Source: Diploscapter coronatus
Taxonomy: Eukaryota > Nematoda > Chromadorea > Rhabditida > Rhabditidae
Assembly: GCA_964036155.1 (NCBI GenBank)
Contig: OZ038422.1
Coordinates: forward strand, 85,955,201-86,019,200
Reading direction: 5' to 3'
Length of the DNA stretch: 64,000 nt
Shown here: piece after piece, positions 36,394-49,372 of the stretch
How positions within the stretch are numbered: the stretch's first letter is position 1
Layout: each line of letters begins with the position of its first letter
The notes under the pieces: model-generated
Told to the model about the DNA's origin: nothing
Database searches by the model: none
Seen by the model: the letters and a program-made list of their open reading frames with translations, nothing else
Position numbers and translations under genes: made by a program

Positions 36394-39300
36394 ATGGGCT
36401 GCGAAGCGTCGACCTTCGCACCTGCTCCGCCCAAAGACGATGTCATCGAAAGCATCGAGAAACACATCCGTCATGATTACACTTCGGCCGGAAGGTATGG
36501 GCATTTTTAACTTGTAAATCACTTATTTGATTTTTTTTCATTTTCAGACCATCAGGTCAAAAACCCAACAGACCCACTGCAAGGGTAGCTCCTATTAGGG
36601 TAGGGTTTTCTTTTGATTTAATATCGCTGATTTTAAATGTTATGACGTTCAACTTTATAGCAGACGAGATAAACTCTATTTTCATGCCATATTTTGTAGC
36701 TGTGATTTATCGAAAGAAAGTGACTATAATTTTTTTTTATATAGAACTTTGCTCTCAAAATATGGGAATTTCTGAAAATAGTTATGATTTTATGAATTTC
36801 AGGCCTCAACCACTTCATCGCGTCATTCTGATAGCCACATTTTATCTCGCACACTTCCGCCTCAAGTCCCCAGACAACCGCTGCCCCCTCTGCACACAAT
36901 ACTCGAGGAATCGTATATCCCGTCGACTGTAGGTTTCAACCTGTTCCTTTATAAAGAGACAAACAAATCATTGTTATATTTGAAATTTCCAATTAAAGTC
37001 GCTAAACCAGTAATAAAATTCTCTGGAAGATGATGTTTCTTGAACATGGGATAAATTTAGGGCTACCCAACGCCTTCTTTACCATCTTCTCCCCGACCTT
37101 TAACTCGATCTTCTTCAATAGTTTCTCTAATGGACCGGCCACCGAGCAGATTTTCATGGTTGTTTTTCTCTTAAACCCTAATCTTTTACCTATAAAAATT
37201 TCAGTCTTGCCTCTACACGCGCTTTGGCTCGTCATTTTTCGATCGATACGTCCAGGGCGAAATCGAATGAGCCAGTGGTATCTTTGTGTGCGAAGAAACT
37301 GGGTGTTGAGGAGGTATTTTTTGGATAAATATTGAATTTTTGGATTAATCAAATTTTAGTATCCCGAAGGTCGATCAGACGGTCGCTTCTGTGATATTTA
37401 CTGGCATAACGTCGTGTATTCGGACATGAAAAACGTGGTCGCTAGCAGCCATTCGAAAGTTAATAAATTCCCGGGTAAGAAAGAAAATCTCCGAAAAATG
37501 TGATGAATAAACTTAAATCGTATAAGTACCGAATATATTATCATTAAATTGTATTGTTCCCTATCGATTAGTTTTTGTCAACTAGTTAAACTTAGGTATG
37601 ACCGAACTGGCCAAGAAAATCGCCTTGACACATTCGATATGTTCTATGCAAAGAATTTTTCCCCAAGAATACGCCTTCTATCCGAAATCCTGGTTTCTAC
37701 CGGCACACTTTAATGAATTTCAGGTATTATATTGCAAAATAAATTTAGAGAAATCATGGTATTTTCCAGAAATACTGCCATCTTGAAAAGGAAAGGTTAA
37801 GAAAGATGAACAAATCACCGGAGATGTGGTTCATCGTGAAGCCTGATGAAGGTGGGCGAAAGTCCATGCTATTTTGGAAAGAAATTTGATTCAGGAGCCC
37901 AAGGAACGGGGATTTTTCTAATCCAAGATCCGGCAGATATCAAGAACCCCCAGCAAAAGCAGCTCATTCAGGCAAGAATATCGTTTTTTAATTTATGTTA
38001 AATACCAATTACATGGGCTAACTAAAATAAATTTTCAATAAAAAGATGTCATGTTAGTTAGAACAGACTCTTGTAGTTAGGGACCGCCAAGCCCCGCCCC
38101 TTTCACTGGATTCAAAAGTGTCCATAGTTGATAACCCTTTCGATTATCGCCGATTTTTTTTGTTTTACTTTTGTTTTTAATAATTTTTCGATACCTACTA
38201 TACAATTCGATACCGCTCTTTCACGTGGCGATATCGATTTATTGATTGGGTGCGAAATAAGTCCGCAAATGCGCGTCAAATGCACACCAAATTACGAAAA
38301 TGCTAATATTTCGAGTTATAAAAAAGGTACATTTCATTTTTTTTGATGAATCGGTACATCTAGTTGAAATGTACAACATATTTAAAAATTAGAAAAATCC
38401 TGCGTAGAGCAACTTTTTTCGAGGCAATAATAGATGCTCGCCTTTGCGGTACTGTATCTTGGCAAGGGATCGTTAAAATCGTCTGAAAACTTGACTAAAA
38501 TAAAATTCGATACTCCCTGATTACGTTATTTAAAAGAAAAAAACGAAATTTTATCAAAAAATATTTTTAAAAGTAATTTCAAAATGAGCATTTTTTTGTC
38601 TTTGCTAAATTGGATCACCCTAGGCATATCTTGAAAGGTACATATTTTTTTATTTCATATTTTGATTAGTTGGTCAATTATCCGTCTTCGGTGAAAAAAT
38701 AAGAAAAATCCTGCGTAGAGCAACTGAGATCTTGATAATCCGCGAAAATATAAAAGAAGCCAATGCTGAAATGGAGGAGAGTGCAGAGAAAAAGATCCCC
38801 AAAGGCAGGAAAAGGAAAGGGGGAACGAGCGGCATAGTGTCTTTTGCAGATAGGCCACACCCCTTTCCCCTGTCCACGAAAAGGAGCGATTTTTCCGATT
38901 TTTCGCGTTAAATTTTATCAATTTTTTCATCAGTGACGTATTTTTTCGCGGTTTTTTCGGTGGGGATGTTTAGAGGGGCACCTCAGCTCCTGAAAAATGT
39001 ATAAAACATAGTGCCAGAGTAAATTTGGTAAGAGGGCTGGCGGTCCCTACTTGTAGTTCACATTCGCTTTCTGAGGAGAGAGGTAGAGAAAAAAAGCGAG
39101 TGTGGAATACAAGAGGCGATTTAAAGTATACAAATTTTGGTAGATGCTGAATTCAGGAATACATAGCCGATCCATATTTAATGTCGGATAAACTGAAATT
39201 CGATTTCCGGGTTTACGGAGTGATAAGGAGTCTGAATCCACTGTCAATTTATGTGGCTAGAGAAGGTGACTATTTATATTGTAGTATCGAGCGCGCGGGT

Positions 39301-41895
39301 ATGCTTAATGATAATAATTTAATAATGAATTTTGATAGCCTATTTTCTGAAAATATCTAATTCCCAAAAATTCAAGGAATGGCCCGATTCTGTACCGAGA
39401 AATATTCCCCACCTACTCCTGATAATATCGATAACTTATTCGCGCATTTGACGAATTATTCCCTAAACAAATCAAATCATCGCTACGTACATAGTTCTTC
39501 GTTACAAGAACAAGCTAGAGGTAATAAACACAGCATAATATCCGTTTGTTAAGTTCATGACTTTTTCTGATTAATCAACTGTTTTATATTTAAAGCAGGT
39601 GAAATTTCAAAATTTGCTGTCAGTGAGCATAGTGAACATTTTCAATAAGATAAAACTGAAAATCAATGATAGTTTAGGCTCCAAACGCCTCCTGAGTACT
39701 GTATTTCATCAGCTGGCAGCTAAGGGTCTTAACACAAAGAAATTATGGAAAGAAATTAAATTGATCATCGTTAAAACTGTCTTAGCGATGGTACCGGAGA
39801 TGATTCTACATTATGAGCATCATTTTCATGATTCGCCCGCTCCGCAATGTTTTCAGGTATTAATCATAGCATTTATTATTATTTATTATTATTATTATTA
39901 TTTGCATTGTTTTTTCTTCAAATCAACAGTTAGATCCTTATGATAAACTTCTTCCAGATACGTTTATACAAGTTTAAAAATTAATAGATAGAGTACATAA
40001 ATGTGGTATTTATTGTAGCTCGTATACTGTAATATTTCAAACATTATGTCATTTTTAGATTATTGGATTCGACATAATGATTAAAGAAGACGGTATGCCA
40101 ATATTGCTAGAAGTTAACGCTGCCCCTTCATTAACTATCGACCACACTGTAACAGACGATGGGCAGCGGGTTAGGAGTATTGTGGATGAAGTATAGCATT
40201 TTCTCATTTTCCAAACTAGCCTTGACATTTAGGTGATAAAAGTGCCACTTGTTAGGGACACGATATTATTGGAATTGGGCATATTGGACGATCAAATTGA
40301 GACTGAGACTATGTAAGAAATTTCTTAAAATATTACTTCCTCACAGTGCTTTGCCCTCTAAAAAATGATGCAACATTGATTTTTTTTCTAACTTTACATA
40401 AAATTTGTTGAAAATTTTCTGTTTATATTGCCAGAGGATGTTTTAGAAATTTTTCAGCGAAAAAATATTTTAAAGATACAGCATAGATGGGAAGTTATAA
40501 TTACTTTTTCCAAAAATGACGCCGGACGGCTCAAAGCATTATGTTTCTAAATATCTATTTTCAGTAATAACCATTGATTTTTTAAATTATCGAGTTTTAA
40601 ATAATTGATTTCTAGAGATGACATGGAACGGACCACCCGTTCAGTAGACGATTTAGGAGCTTTAAACGCGCAGAGGGAATCTCATCTATCGCAGGTTCAG
40701 ATATTTTAATTAGCATAAAATTGAAATTGAACATTTTCGATTTTCCCTTCTCGCTACGGGTCCCCGATTAGTTATTTGCTATTTTTGGACAAAGCAATGT
40801 ACATTTATATGCATTTCGTGCAATTGAAGAACAATGTTAATATAACGGTTACTGGCCTGAAACAGTTCGTGAGGTACTTTAATCATTATTTTTACATTTA
40901 GAATAGAATAGAATACCCTATAAATTGGTATTTTAATAATTATCGTAAACATTTTGATCAGAATCATAATAATAGATCATATAATGGTATAAATTTACTT
41001 AGAATATATGATATTTAGGGTTAAATTTCAAGAAGCATTTTTTTTTATTTTCAGGAAATGCAGTCTTTCAACGTTAATCGATCCACAGAAAGTCGAAGAG
41101 AAAGCTTCCGAAATCATATACGGATTCACTGGTAGTGCAAGCAATGTTAATAATGGTATTGAAATTTGAATTTCGAATAAATAGATAATTGTTTAGGCCT
41201 ACCCTTCCACGCTTTCCTACATTTTCTATTTTTCGTGGCCGATTTGAAATTTCCATCGGAAAGAACGGTGTTGAGTAAACTGCAAAAACTCATGGCTTAC
41301 TGTGATATGAGTTTACGGCATTACGGGGTTAGATCTGCTAGATTAAGGAGAACGGAAATTGACGGAGAAAGGTTAGTATATAATAGGAAAAAATATCAGC
41401 TGCATACCATAATAAGCATTCGATTCATATATATCGAAAACGAGATCTTCATACCTTCAGGATAGTAACTTACGGAAACTACCAAACTTCTTAAAACTTG
41501 ACCCGCAAAAACTCGCAGAAAAATAGTATGTCATATTGAGAGAAAAGAGCATCTCTTCTTTTCCTCTTTCAATATGGCATACTATTTTTCTGTGAGTCGA
41601 GTTTTGAGAGGTCTGTGTGAGACAGGGATAGAGAGATGACAGAAATATTACATTCAATTTTGGATAAGTTAAAAGATAATATTTGTTTAGTTCCGTCCAA
41701 ATTTACCTGCTTCCAAATCGGATGAGGCGCTCTAAATCGGGAGGATCGACGAAAAGCACTCACTCGAATTCGAACTCGTCGGGTCACTTCAAAGTGGGAC
41801 CTCGAATTGATAGATTAAACTTGGATGACAACAATAATACGAATCATAATACATCTGCCAGTTCGTTCAATTTACCCAGAATTCATCGGAAATAA
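36394..41895 (+). CDS. Tubulin tyrosine ligase-like (TTLL) glutamylase-type protein
   Basis: TTLL enzymes use ATP to add glutamate or other residues to tubulin tails in cilia and neurons. There are 20 exons: 36394-36494, 36548-36599, 36803-36928, 37061-37158, 37205-37313, 37360-37474, 37596-37723, 37770-37851, 37895-37971, 39157-39265, 39377-39520, 39599-39631, 39678-39856, 40059-40190, 40233-40312, 40616-40690, 40772-40873, 41055-41155, 41197-41371 and 41691-41895. They total 2223 nt, 740 residues. MGC at the start could be myristoylated. About 165 Ser/Pro-rich residues come first, then the TTL core: CDIYWHNVVYSD, KVNKFPGMTELAKK, EYAFYPKSWFLPA, MWFIVKPDEGAQGTGIFLI, KFDFRVYGV, FAHLTNYSLNKSN and ILLEVNAAPSL. 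The catalytic ATP/Mg residues of the family look present. A helical C-terminal region and a Ser/Asn-rich tail follow. Two donors are GC (after 37971 and 40690). The KVNKFPGMTE wording is closest to my memory of TTLL11-type members. Confidence 0.9.
38067..39116. repeat. Family B inverted-repeat element split by a hAT-like insertion
   Basis: Joining 38067-38077 to sequence from 39058 onwards restores a left arm (ACTCTTGTAGT + TCACATTCGCTTT) that mirrors the right arm AAGCGAGTGTGGAATACAAG ending at 39116. The ends match family B (CCTCTTGTATTCCACAC). The hAT-like element therefore landed inside an older MITE. Confidence 0.7.
38078..39049. mobile_element. Non-autonomous hAT-like transposon, 972 bp
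   Basis: It lies in TTLL intron 9. The terminal inverted repeats begin TAGGGACCGCCAAGCCC and end GGGCTGGCGGTCCCTA, flanked on both sides by the identical 8-bp CTTGTAGT (38070-38077 and 39050-39057). An 8-bp duplication and TAGGG ends are typical of hAT elements. An internal direct repeat (AGAAAAATCCTGCGTAGAGC at 38392 and 38701) shows a segmental duplication. No transposase motif is seen, so it must depend on an enzyme elsewhere. Confidence 0.8.
39870..39902. repeat. ATT-rich microsatellite
   Basis: A run of ATT/TTA trinucleotides with one extra base, just downstream of the donor of TTLL exon 13. Confidence 0.8.
41491..41610. repeat. Inverted-repeat element in TTLL intron 19
   Basis: The arms contain GCAGAAAAATAGTATGTCAT and GCATACTATTTTTCTGTGAG as inverted copies about 50 nt apart. 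The AAATAGTATG core recalls family A. Confidence 0.65.
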
Positions 41896-44800
41896 AAATT
41901 TTCCTATAATCAATCAAACATCTTTTAAAGAGTAACTATTGAAAAGGAAAGATCCACTTATAACCTTAGATTTTGACTTCGTAATATGATAGCTAGGAAA
42001 AACCCATAAAACCCACTGAATAACGACCAATTTCATTACCAGCATATCATAATGATAAAACTATTCAAATATTGGGTTTGGAGGTGCTTTTCGGATTTCT
42101 CACTAGATATTATGACGTGTGCTCTTTGAAATGAGTCAAATACCAATGTCCAAATCTGAAAACTCCTTCGAAATACTGCAAACTGATTTTCGGCGTTTCA
42201 CTTTTCTAGGAATTGCAGAAATTTGCACCCCCGTCTTTCTTTCGCTCGACTTCATTCGATATATTTTGCACCTTCACGCGGTCAGAGACTTTTTCTGATT
42301 TTCAGCGGGGATTTCTCGAAGCGTTTCTCATTTTTACCGACGATTTTCTCGGAGCTCGAATTTCGCATTCGAACGACAAAAGTGCCGCGCGTTCACTCAA
42401 TTATCGCGTCCCTTTGGGAGAAAGCAGGAACATGAGGCGTATTTATGATTGAAGCAAGGTACATTCGAATTAAGTGAGAATTGAGAGGCTTTGAATTTTA
42501 TTGGAATTTTATCTATTCTCTGATAAATTAAGCGCTTTGTAAAAGTTGCCACTTTGAACAAAGTAGTACGGCCAAGAGATTTTCTACACAATGCTATTCC
42601 ACTCAAAGCGGTTGCTTTTATAAATTGCCGATAAATTATATTTGAAAGTTTGATAAGTCTCATCATTTATTAGATGGAAATTGCGTAAATTTTATCCACG
42701 CTTCCATTTAATTTTGGATTGAAGAATAACTATGAGACTTTGTTGTATGGCCTAAAAATTCCAGAAAACTCAATTTGTTGTTATCTTCTACCAAATTTCC
42801 TTAGTGTTTGTGACGTCGAACGAATTTAGTCGGAAATTACTGCGAATGCATACGAAATTCGGTCTCATTTTGCACATTATGTCGCTCAAATGTTGAGCTC
42901 AATGAATTGAGAATTTACCTAAAAATGTCCTAATTCGACACTGTTTAATCATTCACTTAAGAAGATAGGTTTCAGAATGTGGAGCTATATGAAATAACTG
43001 GTTTTAATAGTAACTCTTTCGGGTAAAGCGTATTTTTCGAAATTAAATATCAAAAATTAAGAGTTTTACTTTTATCACTAATTCAATTTCCGACGTGGAT
43101 TTCAGAATTTGAGGCTACAAGCTATAATTTGACATTATAGTTCCATAATCTTGCCTACCTATAATGGATATTTCGATACATCGTATAAAATTTTCCTATT
43201 ACTTCATTGTCATTTCTTAGAATCAATTCTCCACAAAACGTGCCCAAACATCAACAAAATTATTTTCGAATCAATTTAATCCTGCCAGAAACTATTGTTT
43301 CTTATCTTTGAATTATATTGCGCATGAAAATTGAACTTGTACTGGATTGGCTGACTTTTCTACGTATTAGATCATTGGTTTTGGTGCTTTGAATATGCAT
43401 CAGAATTTTACAAGTTTGATATGTCAACCTCTCAATAATTTGTCCCATTTAGCTCGCAAAATATAATTCTTAAATTCGAAACATCATAGTATCTAGACAT
43501 TGTTATCCCCTATTAACATTAAAAATAAACAACACAATATGCTTCAACATTCTCCAGGTTTAATAAATCGGTCTCTTACACGATTTGGTTCTTTTATTCC
43601 ACTGAGTAATTCCGACATTTAACATATCATAACATACTCTAGATCTTATTATGCCCTATTGATGCATATAATAGGCGGATGATATTTATCTTACAACCTG
43701 CAGGAATACTCGTCTTTTTCTCTTTTAATTTGCAGATAAATCTGAATCATCCGAGTCTGAAACTATGACGCCTAAAATCTCAAATCGCATTTCAAGTTTA
43801 AAGTATCACTTTAAAATTGTTCCGATTTCCTGACGCAGTCATTTTCGAGAGAGAGAGAGAGAGGTTTAGAAAGTGTCCCCTCTCTAAAAGGCTTATTCGA
43901 TTCTTTTGAGCCTTTTGAAAGTCTCGCTTCCTAACCTTTATTTTTATTTTCAGTGGGAATTTTTGCTAGAATTTTAAAGTCCGTTTAAATCCTAAAGTTT
44001 ATTTTAATTTAAAATTTTAGTGATTTATTTCTGTCCGTTGAAAGACGTCATTATAAGTTTCAAATGGTAATTCCAAAGCTTTGTTTGAAATCTATTCTTT
44101 TAAAATCACTATTAACTCTTATATAATTTTGGAATAAATGACTTGTCTATTGCAAAACTCAATGTTAATTTTCATAAATCAATTCTCAAGTTATTTTCCA
44201 AAACTTATCGTTATGCAATCATTCTTCTAACGGCAGAAATATGTTCGCTCTCAATAAAAGTCGCGTCGTTCAAAGAAATAGCGGCGAAGAAAATGTATTT
44301 TAGCGTCTAGTCCAAATGTGGGCTTTGCTTATTTGGCTCTTCCTTTGCTTTTATTGGAGCTTCCTGCGCTTCCACCATATTCAGCGAGGAATAAGCTCCC
44401 TTTAACAGCCCAAAACATAGCGTTAACAACACAGCTATCTTTTGTTTGAGCTCATATTCAAAAGCGTTTCCCTTTTACATATGGATATGCGTTCCTTCGG
44501 ACTCCGCTTCAGATATTATTTATTCTTTTTGGCTTCTCTGAGCTAGATCTATTTCAAATAGGCTCTTCACCTTGAATTATGGATGTTCTTCGGATTTTCC
44601 TTTAAACCTTGGGTTTTAACTATTGAGTTTTAAGATCTTCAAATTTTTGGTTATCTCAAATTTCAAGGATTTTTAAAACTCCTCTTTAAAGTTCACATTT
44701 TCTTACTTCGCAGTTCCAAAATTCGCTCTTCATCCTTTCCAATCATATTTCATCCGTTTGCACCCTTTCTGCCTCCAATTTTTCAGCACTATTTTCCTAT

Positions 44801-47800
44801 TTTTAATCTCATTTCCTCTCGTTCCCTGGCAATATTTTCATTGTCCTTAGTTCCTTTACTTAGTAACCTAATCCTCCATCTAATAATCGCTCTCTTTTCG
44901 GTTCAGTTGAGCAACAGAATGAACAAAACGTGTGCCGCATTCTTGCATATTTCTCTGCATGTCTGACCACATCTTAATTAGAGAGTATATTTTAACGCTA
45001 TAGATATAAGAGAGCGCGGAGAAAAGATCAGAGTGTAGAATGAAGTCGTGTCTCTAGAAGCGGGGGGCATTCAATTTGTTTGGAATGCAAGTCAAGTATG
45101 TTTCAATATTTCATTATAAGGCGGGGGTTCCGAATATTAGTCATATTTTATCCATAAAGTGACTTTTATAAATTATAAAAATCAATCATTTCGAAAAAAA
45201 ATCTGAGGACCGAAATATTAAGCGCCCTAAGTGAAATTATTTGGCATCAAACATTGCTTTCACTCTATAGTTTGCTCAATTTTACGTCATCATTTAGTTT
45301 ATCAAGTTAATGAAAATCCCAAAGCTATCCTATATTATTTTAAAGCACATTTCGCAAGTTATTTTTACTTTATTAAAGCTATTTTTAATAATTACGCCAG
45401 ATTTTTCTCGCTATTAACCCACACAAATTCTCACATATTTACTGGGAGCTACAAATTTCTTGCTACGGGATAATTTCCCCAGCCATGTTCTGTTTTTCGT
45501 CTTCATTTGCAATCATAATTTTCATTTCCGATTCAATTTTCAATTTGCCTGCAACTCATTTCTCCCGTAATTCGTTTTGAACTCGCGTTGATATTATCAT
45601 AACATTCATTTCTTATTACTCTAGTAATTTCTGAATTGATTTCAAATAAATCATAATCGGAGAAATAAGCTCTAAAATTTATCTAAAGCAACCAATTTTA
45701 ACCTGCCATCTACAATAAGAAATTGAGCATTTTCTAAAATTATTAAAAGTTGAAACTTATCAAACTTATGCCAACGATCTTTCATTTTGATATTCATGCT
45801 CACAGAAAAACATCAAAATATAATCCACTCATAAAAATTACTCCAGCCATTTTTCTGTTGACATAGTTTCCTAAGAAATAGATTTTATGGCCACGTTAGT
45901 GCTTCGTTGAGTGTCAGGTCCCTATTAATATTTTCTTCGACAGTGGGAAAATCGCTTTCTCTGTCGCATTTCAAAATCCAGTGCCCGCGTTTGACTCGAT
46001 TATACGGGAAAAACCGAGGAAAATGTTAAAAAAAGAAAACCTCGAGAAGATAAGACCTAAGCCAGTTTGCCAGACAAAACTTTACCCAACTCCCAATATT
46101 TTTAAGTTGTTAGATTTGAGATATATATTCCTGATTATATCTGAGGATTATTAAATAACTTTGAACTTGAGTTCTAATATCTTACATGTTTTAATCCATA
46201 AGGTTGAAAATAGTCCAATGACAATCAATGCAATATTTTAAAATCTAAGTTGGAAGGATATTTTTATCGAGAATCTAAATTGTGTTTTGTCTGAGCCTAA
46301 GTTCGATGTTATTTTAGCCAGGAAATCCAATATCAAAATATTGGCATTTCATTTTATAGAACTAGTTTCATTTAGAAAAAAAAACTACCCTCGCAAAATT
46401 TTTCACATTTTAAAATAATCCAATACTCTTAATATTTTATCAACCTTCAAAAATACGTTTAAAAAATGTCATCTTTTCGAATTTTTCTCCGATATCGCCC
46501 TTTGAAGTCTGAAAATTGCCGTTTAATGGGATTTTGGATTTGAGGAGTTCGCTTTTTGGGAGAAGAGAGAGAGGGGGGAAACGCTCTGGCACTCCTTTTC
46601 GGACTTTTCAGATATAGAGGGGAGAGTTTGATAAATCCAGATAAATCCCCAAGTCCACGGCTCTAATCTCGAAGATTTCCAGAACGGCTCATTCGATTAC
46701 CCGACCGACTTGCGCACTTCCTGCTAGCGAGAAAAGTTGTTTATATTCGATTTCTAGACATTGTATGAGTAATATCGTAATCGTAGCATTTTGATATTCA
46801 GCACAAGATGATTTGGTTTGTCATTTTTTTATCGGCAGGCTAATTATTATCATTTACTTTGACGGGTAATTAGGATTTTTGGAACATATGTGAAGCTCTC
46901 ATTTCCCTCTCGGGCTAAGATGTATGTATAATGATACAAATTTAGACGCTTCAAGTTCAAGACGCTGGAGGTTTGTCGATCCGATATATTTGAATGTTGC
47001 TGAGAAATATCGTAGCCTACTTTCAATTCATTGTTCGTCATTATGGATAAGAGAGCATTAGACAACGAGGAGTCTTATATCGGATCGACGACACTTCCAG
47101 CGTCTGTTCAAATGATTGTGGATTTAAATTTAAAATTTATTATCATTTTTTATCAATTGAAGCAATCCAGCAGACTTTAAAATTTATGACATTCCCATGC
47201 TAAAGATTACAGCGAGAAGAGAGGGAAAATAGCATGGAAAAGCGCGGTGGCAGGTAACGAGAAAAACTTGCATCTTTTTCCTTGTTGTCTGCCACCGCGC
47301 GCTCCCATACTATTTCTTTTTTTCTCATTGTCATTTTTAACATGGGAGTATCCAAAACTTTAAGGCCTGTGAATCCAGTGTTATCATATCCAATCGCTAC
47401 CCACACCTTCCAAGTTCTTGAAACGAATTTCATAAACTTTCAATCTCCAAATTTCCACTCTTAAACTCCATTCTTCTTGAAAGCTTTGTCGGCTTTTCTG
47501 CGTGACATTCGTGGACCTTTCTTGGCTTTCTTTCTGGTGCTTGTTTCTCCCGTACATCAGGCGTTTTTGCTCTCGACGTTTGTTTATACATTTCCATTAG
47601 TTAGACTTTTGCTTGAGGCTTCATTTGCAGGGGAAAATCATGAAAACTTCGGCCCGGAATTTCCAAACATTCACTATATTTTTCAGGATTTTTTACGCTA
47701 AATCATACTGATTTTCAGTGTTTTTTTCAAAATTGTGAACTACGTTCCGGAAATTTCAAACCTTATTATGGAAACTTTTCAGTCGATTAATCTAAAAAGT

Positions 47801-49372
47801 CTCGTACACCTTTAAATTTCTTCTAGAGTAACTTGTAGAGAATTTATAGGTTTCAAAAAAATTCAAAAACTTATTTTGAACACATAATTCGATGTCTTAT
47901 CGAAATATTGTAGTAATTTTCCAATCGCCTTTTAATTATTCGAATCCTTAAACAATTCGCGTATTTCTATGACCACTTTTTTCCAACGAATGTAGTTGCT
48001 GAAAGATAAGTTCCAATTAAACCCTTTAAGTTGAAAGAAGGCGCGTCTTTTTCGATGCCTCAATGCTCGAATCTTGACGCCTGAGAAAGCGACTTGCTCT
48101 CTAAAGGCCTTTTTCTTCTTTAAATCAACATCTCTATCTCACTTTCTATATCTTGAACCTTCTTTTTCCTAAAGATTAATCTTGAACAAAGTTTTTTTCA
48201 AGTTTTTCTTTAAATTCCCGGAATTCCTATATCCAAAAACATTCATTCAAATAATTTTCTAACATCTGGAAGATGCTTTATCTCAGATTACTATTTTTAA
48301 AGCCTCAAAGTCCATTTTTGGAACAATTTATATAATATATATTATGTGATGTTTAAACCTTTTGATTTTTGCATTTTCCAAAAATTTTCATATTCATCTT
48401 TATTCTCTCCGAATTTTAAAATTTTCAAACTTTCTCCATTCTCTCTTCAAACTTCTTTATCTATAGTCCGAATTCTGATCTCATTTTCTAACTTATTCCG
48501 CCGTCCTTAGTTACCACATCAGTGTCTAACTGCCTGCCTTATTTCAGACGTTTTTCCTCTCCTTTAATTTTTTATTTGTTTCTCTTCAAAAATCTTTCTC
48601 TCTAAACCATTTCTGTTTCTTTAACCTTCTAATTTTTGCAGAATATTTTGCATTTTTTATCTTCTGTTCTCCACAAAATCTATATATCAATAGAATATTT
48701 TGGCATGCCTGAACTCTCTAATTGTTTCTTTATATTTTATCTTTAACTTTTTCACTTTTTCCCTCTTCAAAATCTTTATCTCTAAAAATTCCTCTATTTG
48801 CCTGAAGCTCTCCACTTTTTTCTGCGTCTCTATTTTCGTGCGTCTTCAAATATTCTCGCTTCTCTTGAACGTGTGAAATGATCATTTTTGCTGCGGTTGG
48901 GACTTTTTGTCTTTCTTTGTGAATCGAGTCAATCAGGGGAAGGAACAAACTGAAGACTTTCGGATTGAGTTGCAAAGGATTTTCTATCTTTTAATCTTGC
49001 GGCTTTAATCTTAAATTTGTACATTATGATTAATATTCGTATTTTGACGTTGATCTTCAATAATTAGCAATATTATATGTCAAGTTAAATGAAAGTTTCA
49101 TCCGGACATTGATTGATGCCTATTATTCGTGTTTTGAAGCTGATCTTCGTCCATTACGTTTTTATCAAATTATTATATTATCTAACCCAAAAATGATATG
49201 CGTGTTAAATTTAATTTGCAGCAATATATTAAAAATCTAAATTTCCGATGATTTTCGCTTTTCGCTTAATATAACGAAACCTTTTCGGAGTTGAGATATC
49301 TTAAATCGTTAAATTTCAGTGATTTTCCGTTGATCTCGGACGAAAATTGCGAAAATTGGCCCTCGAATTTTG
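41896..49372. other. Seven-kilobase gene-poor region before the K+ channel gene
   Basis: No exon chain or domain could be read on either strand. Open frames are isolated and T-rich. It contains a short GA run near 43848 and the inverted repeat at 47213-47330. It probably holds regulatory DNA of the Kir gene downstream; no poly(A) signal or promoter is claimed. Confidence 0.45.
47213..47330. repeat. Inverted-repeat element
   Basis: GCGCGGTGGCAG and CTGCCACCGCGC pair across about 35 nt, with AAAATAGCATGG / CCCATACTATTT continuing the arms outward. It is similar in plan to family A but with GC-rich inner arms. Confidence 0.6.

Noticed and set aside
38655..38930. ORFs inside the hAT-like element
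   Set aside because: Short, overlapping, in all frames, no transposase motif.
39632..39677. Frame conflict in the TTLL gene before the GSKR-like region
   Set aside because: A short canonical intron (GTGAAC...TTTAG) joins the frames.
41896..49372. Possible hidden genes in the gene-poor region
   Set aside because: No frame joins into a recognisable chain; calls would be guesses.
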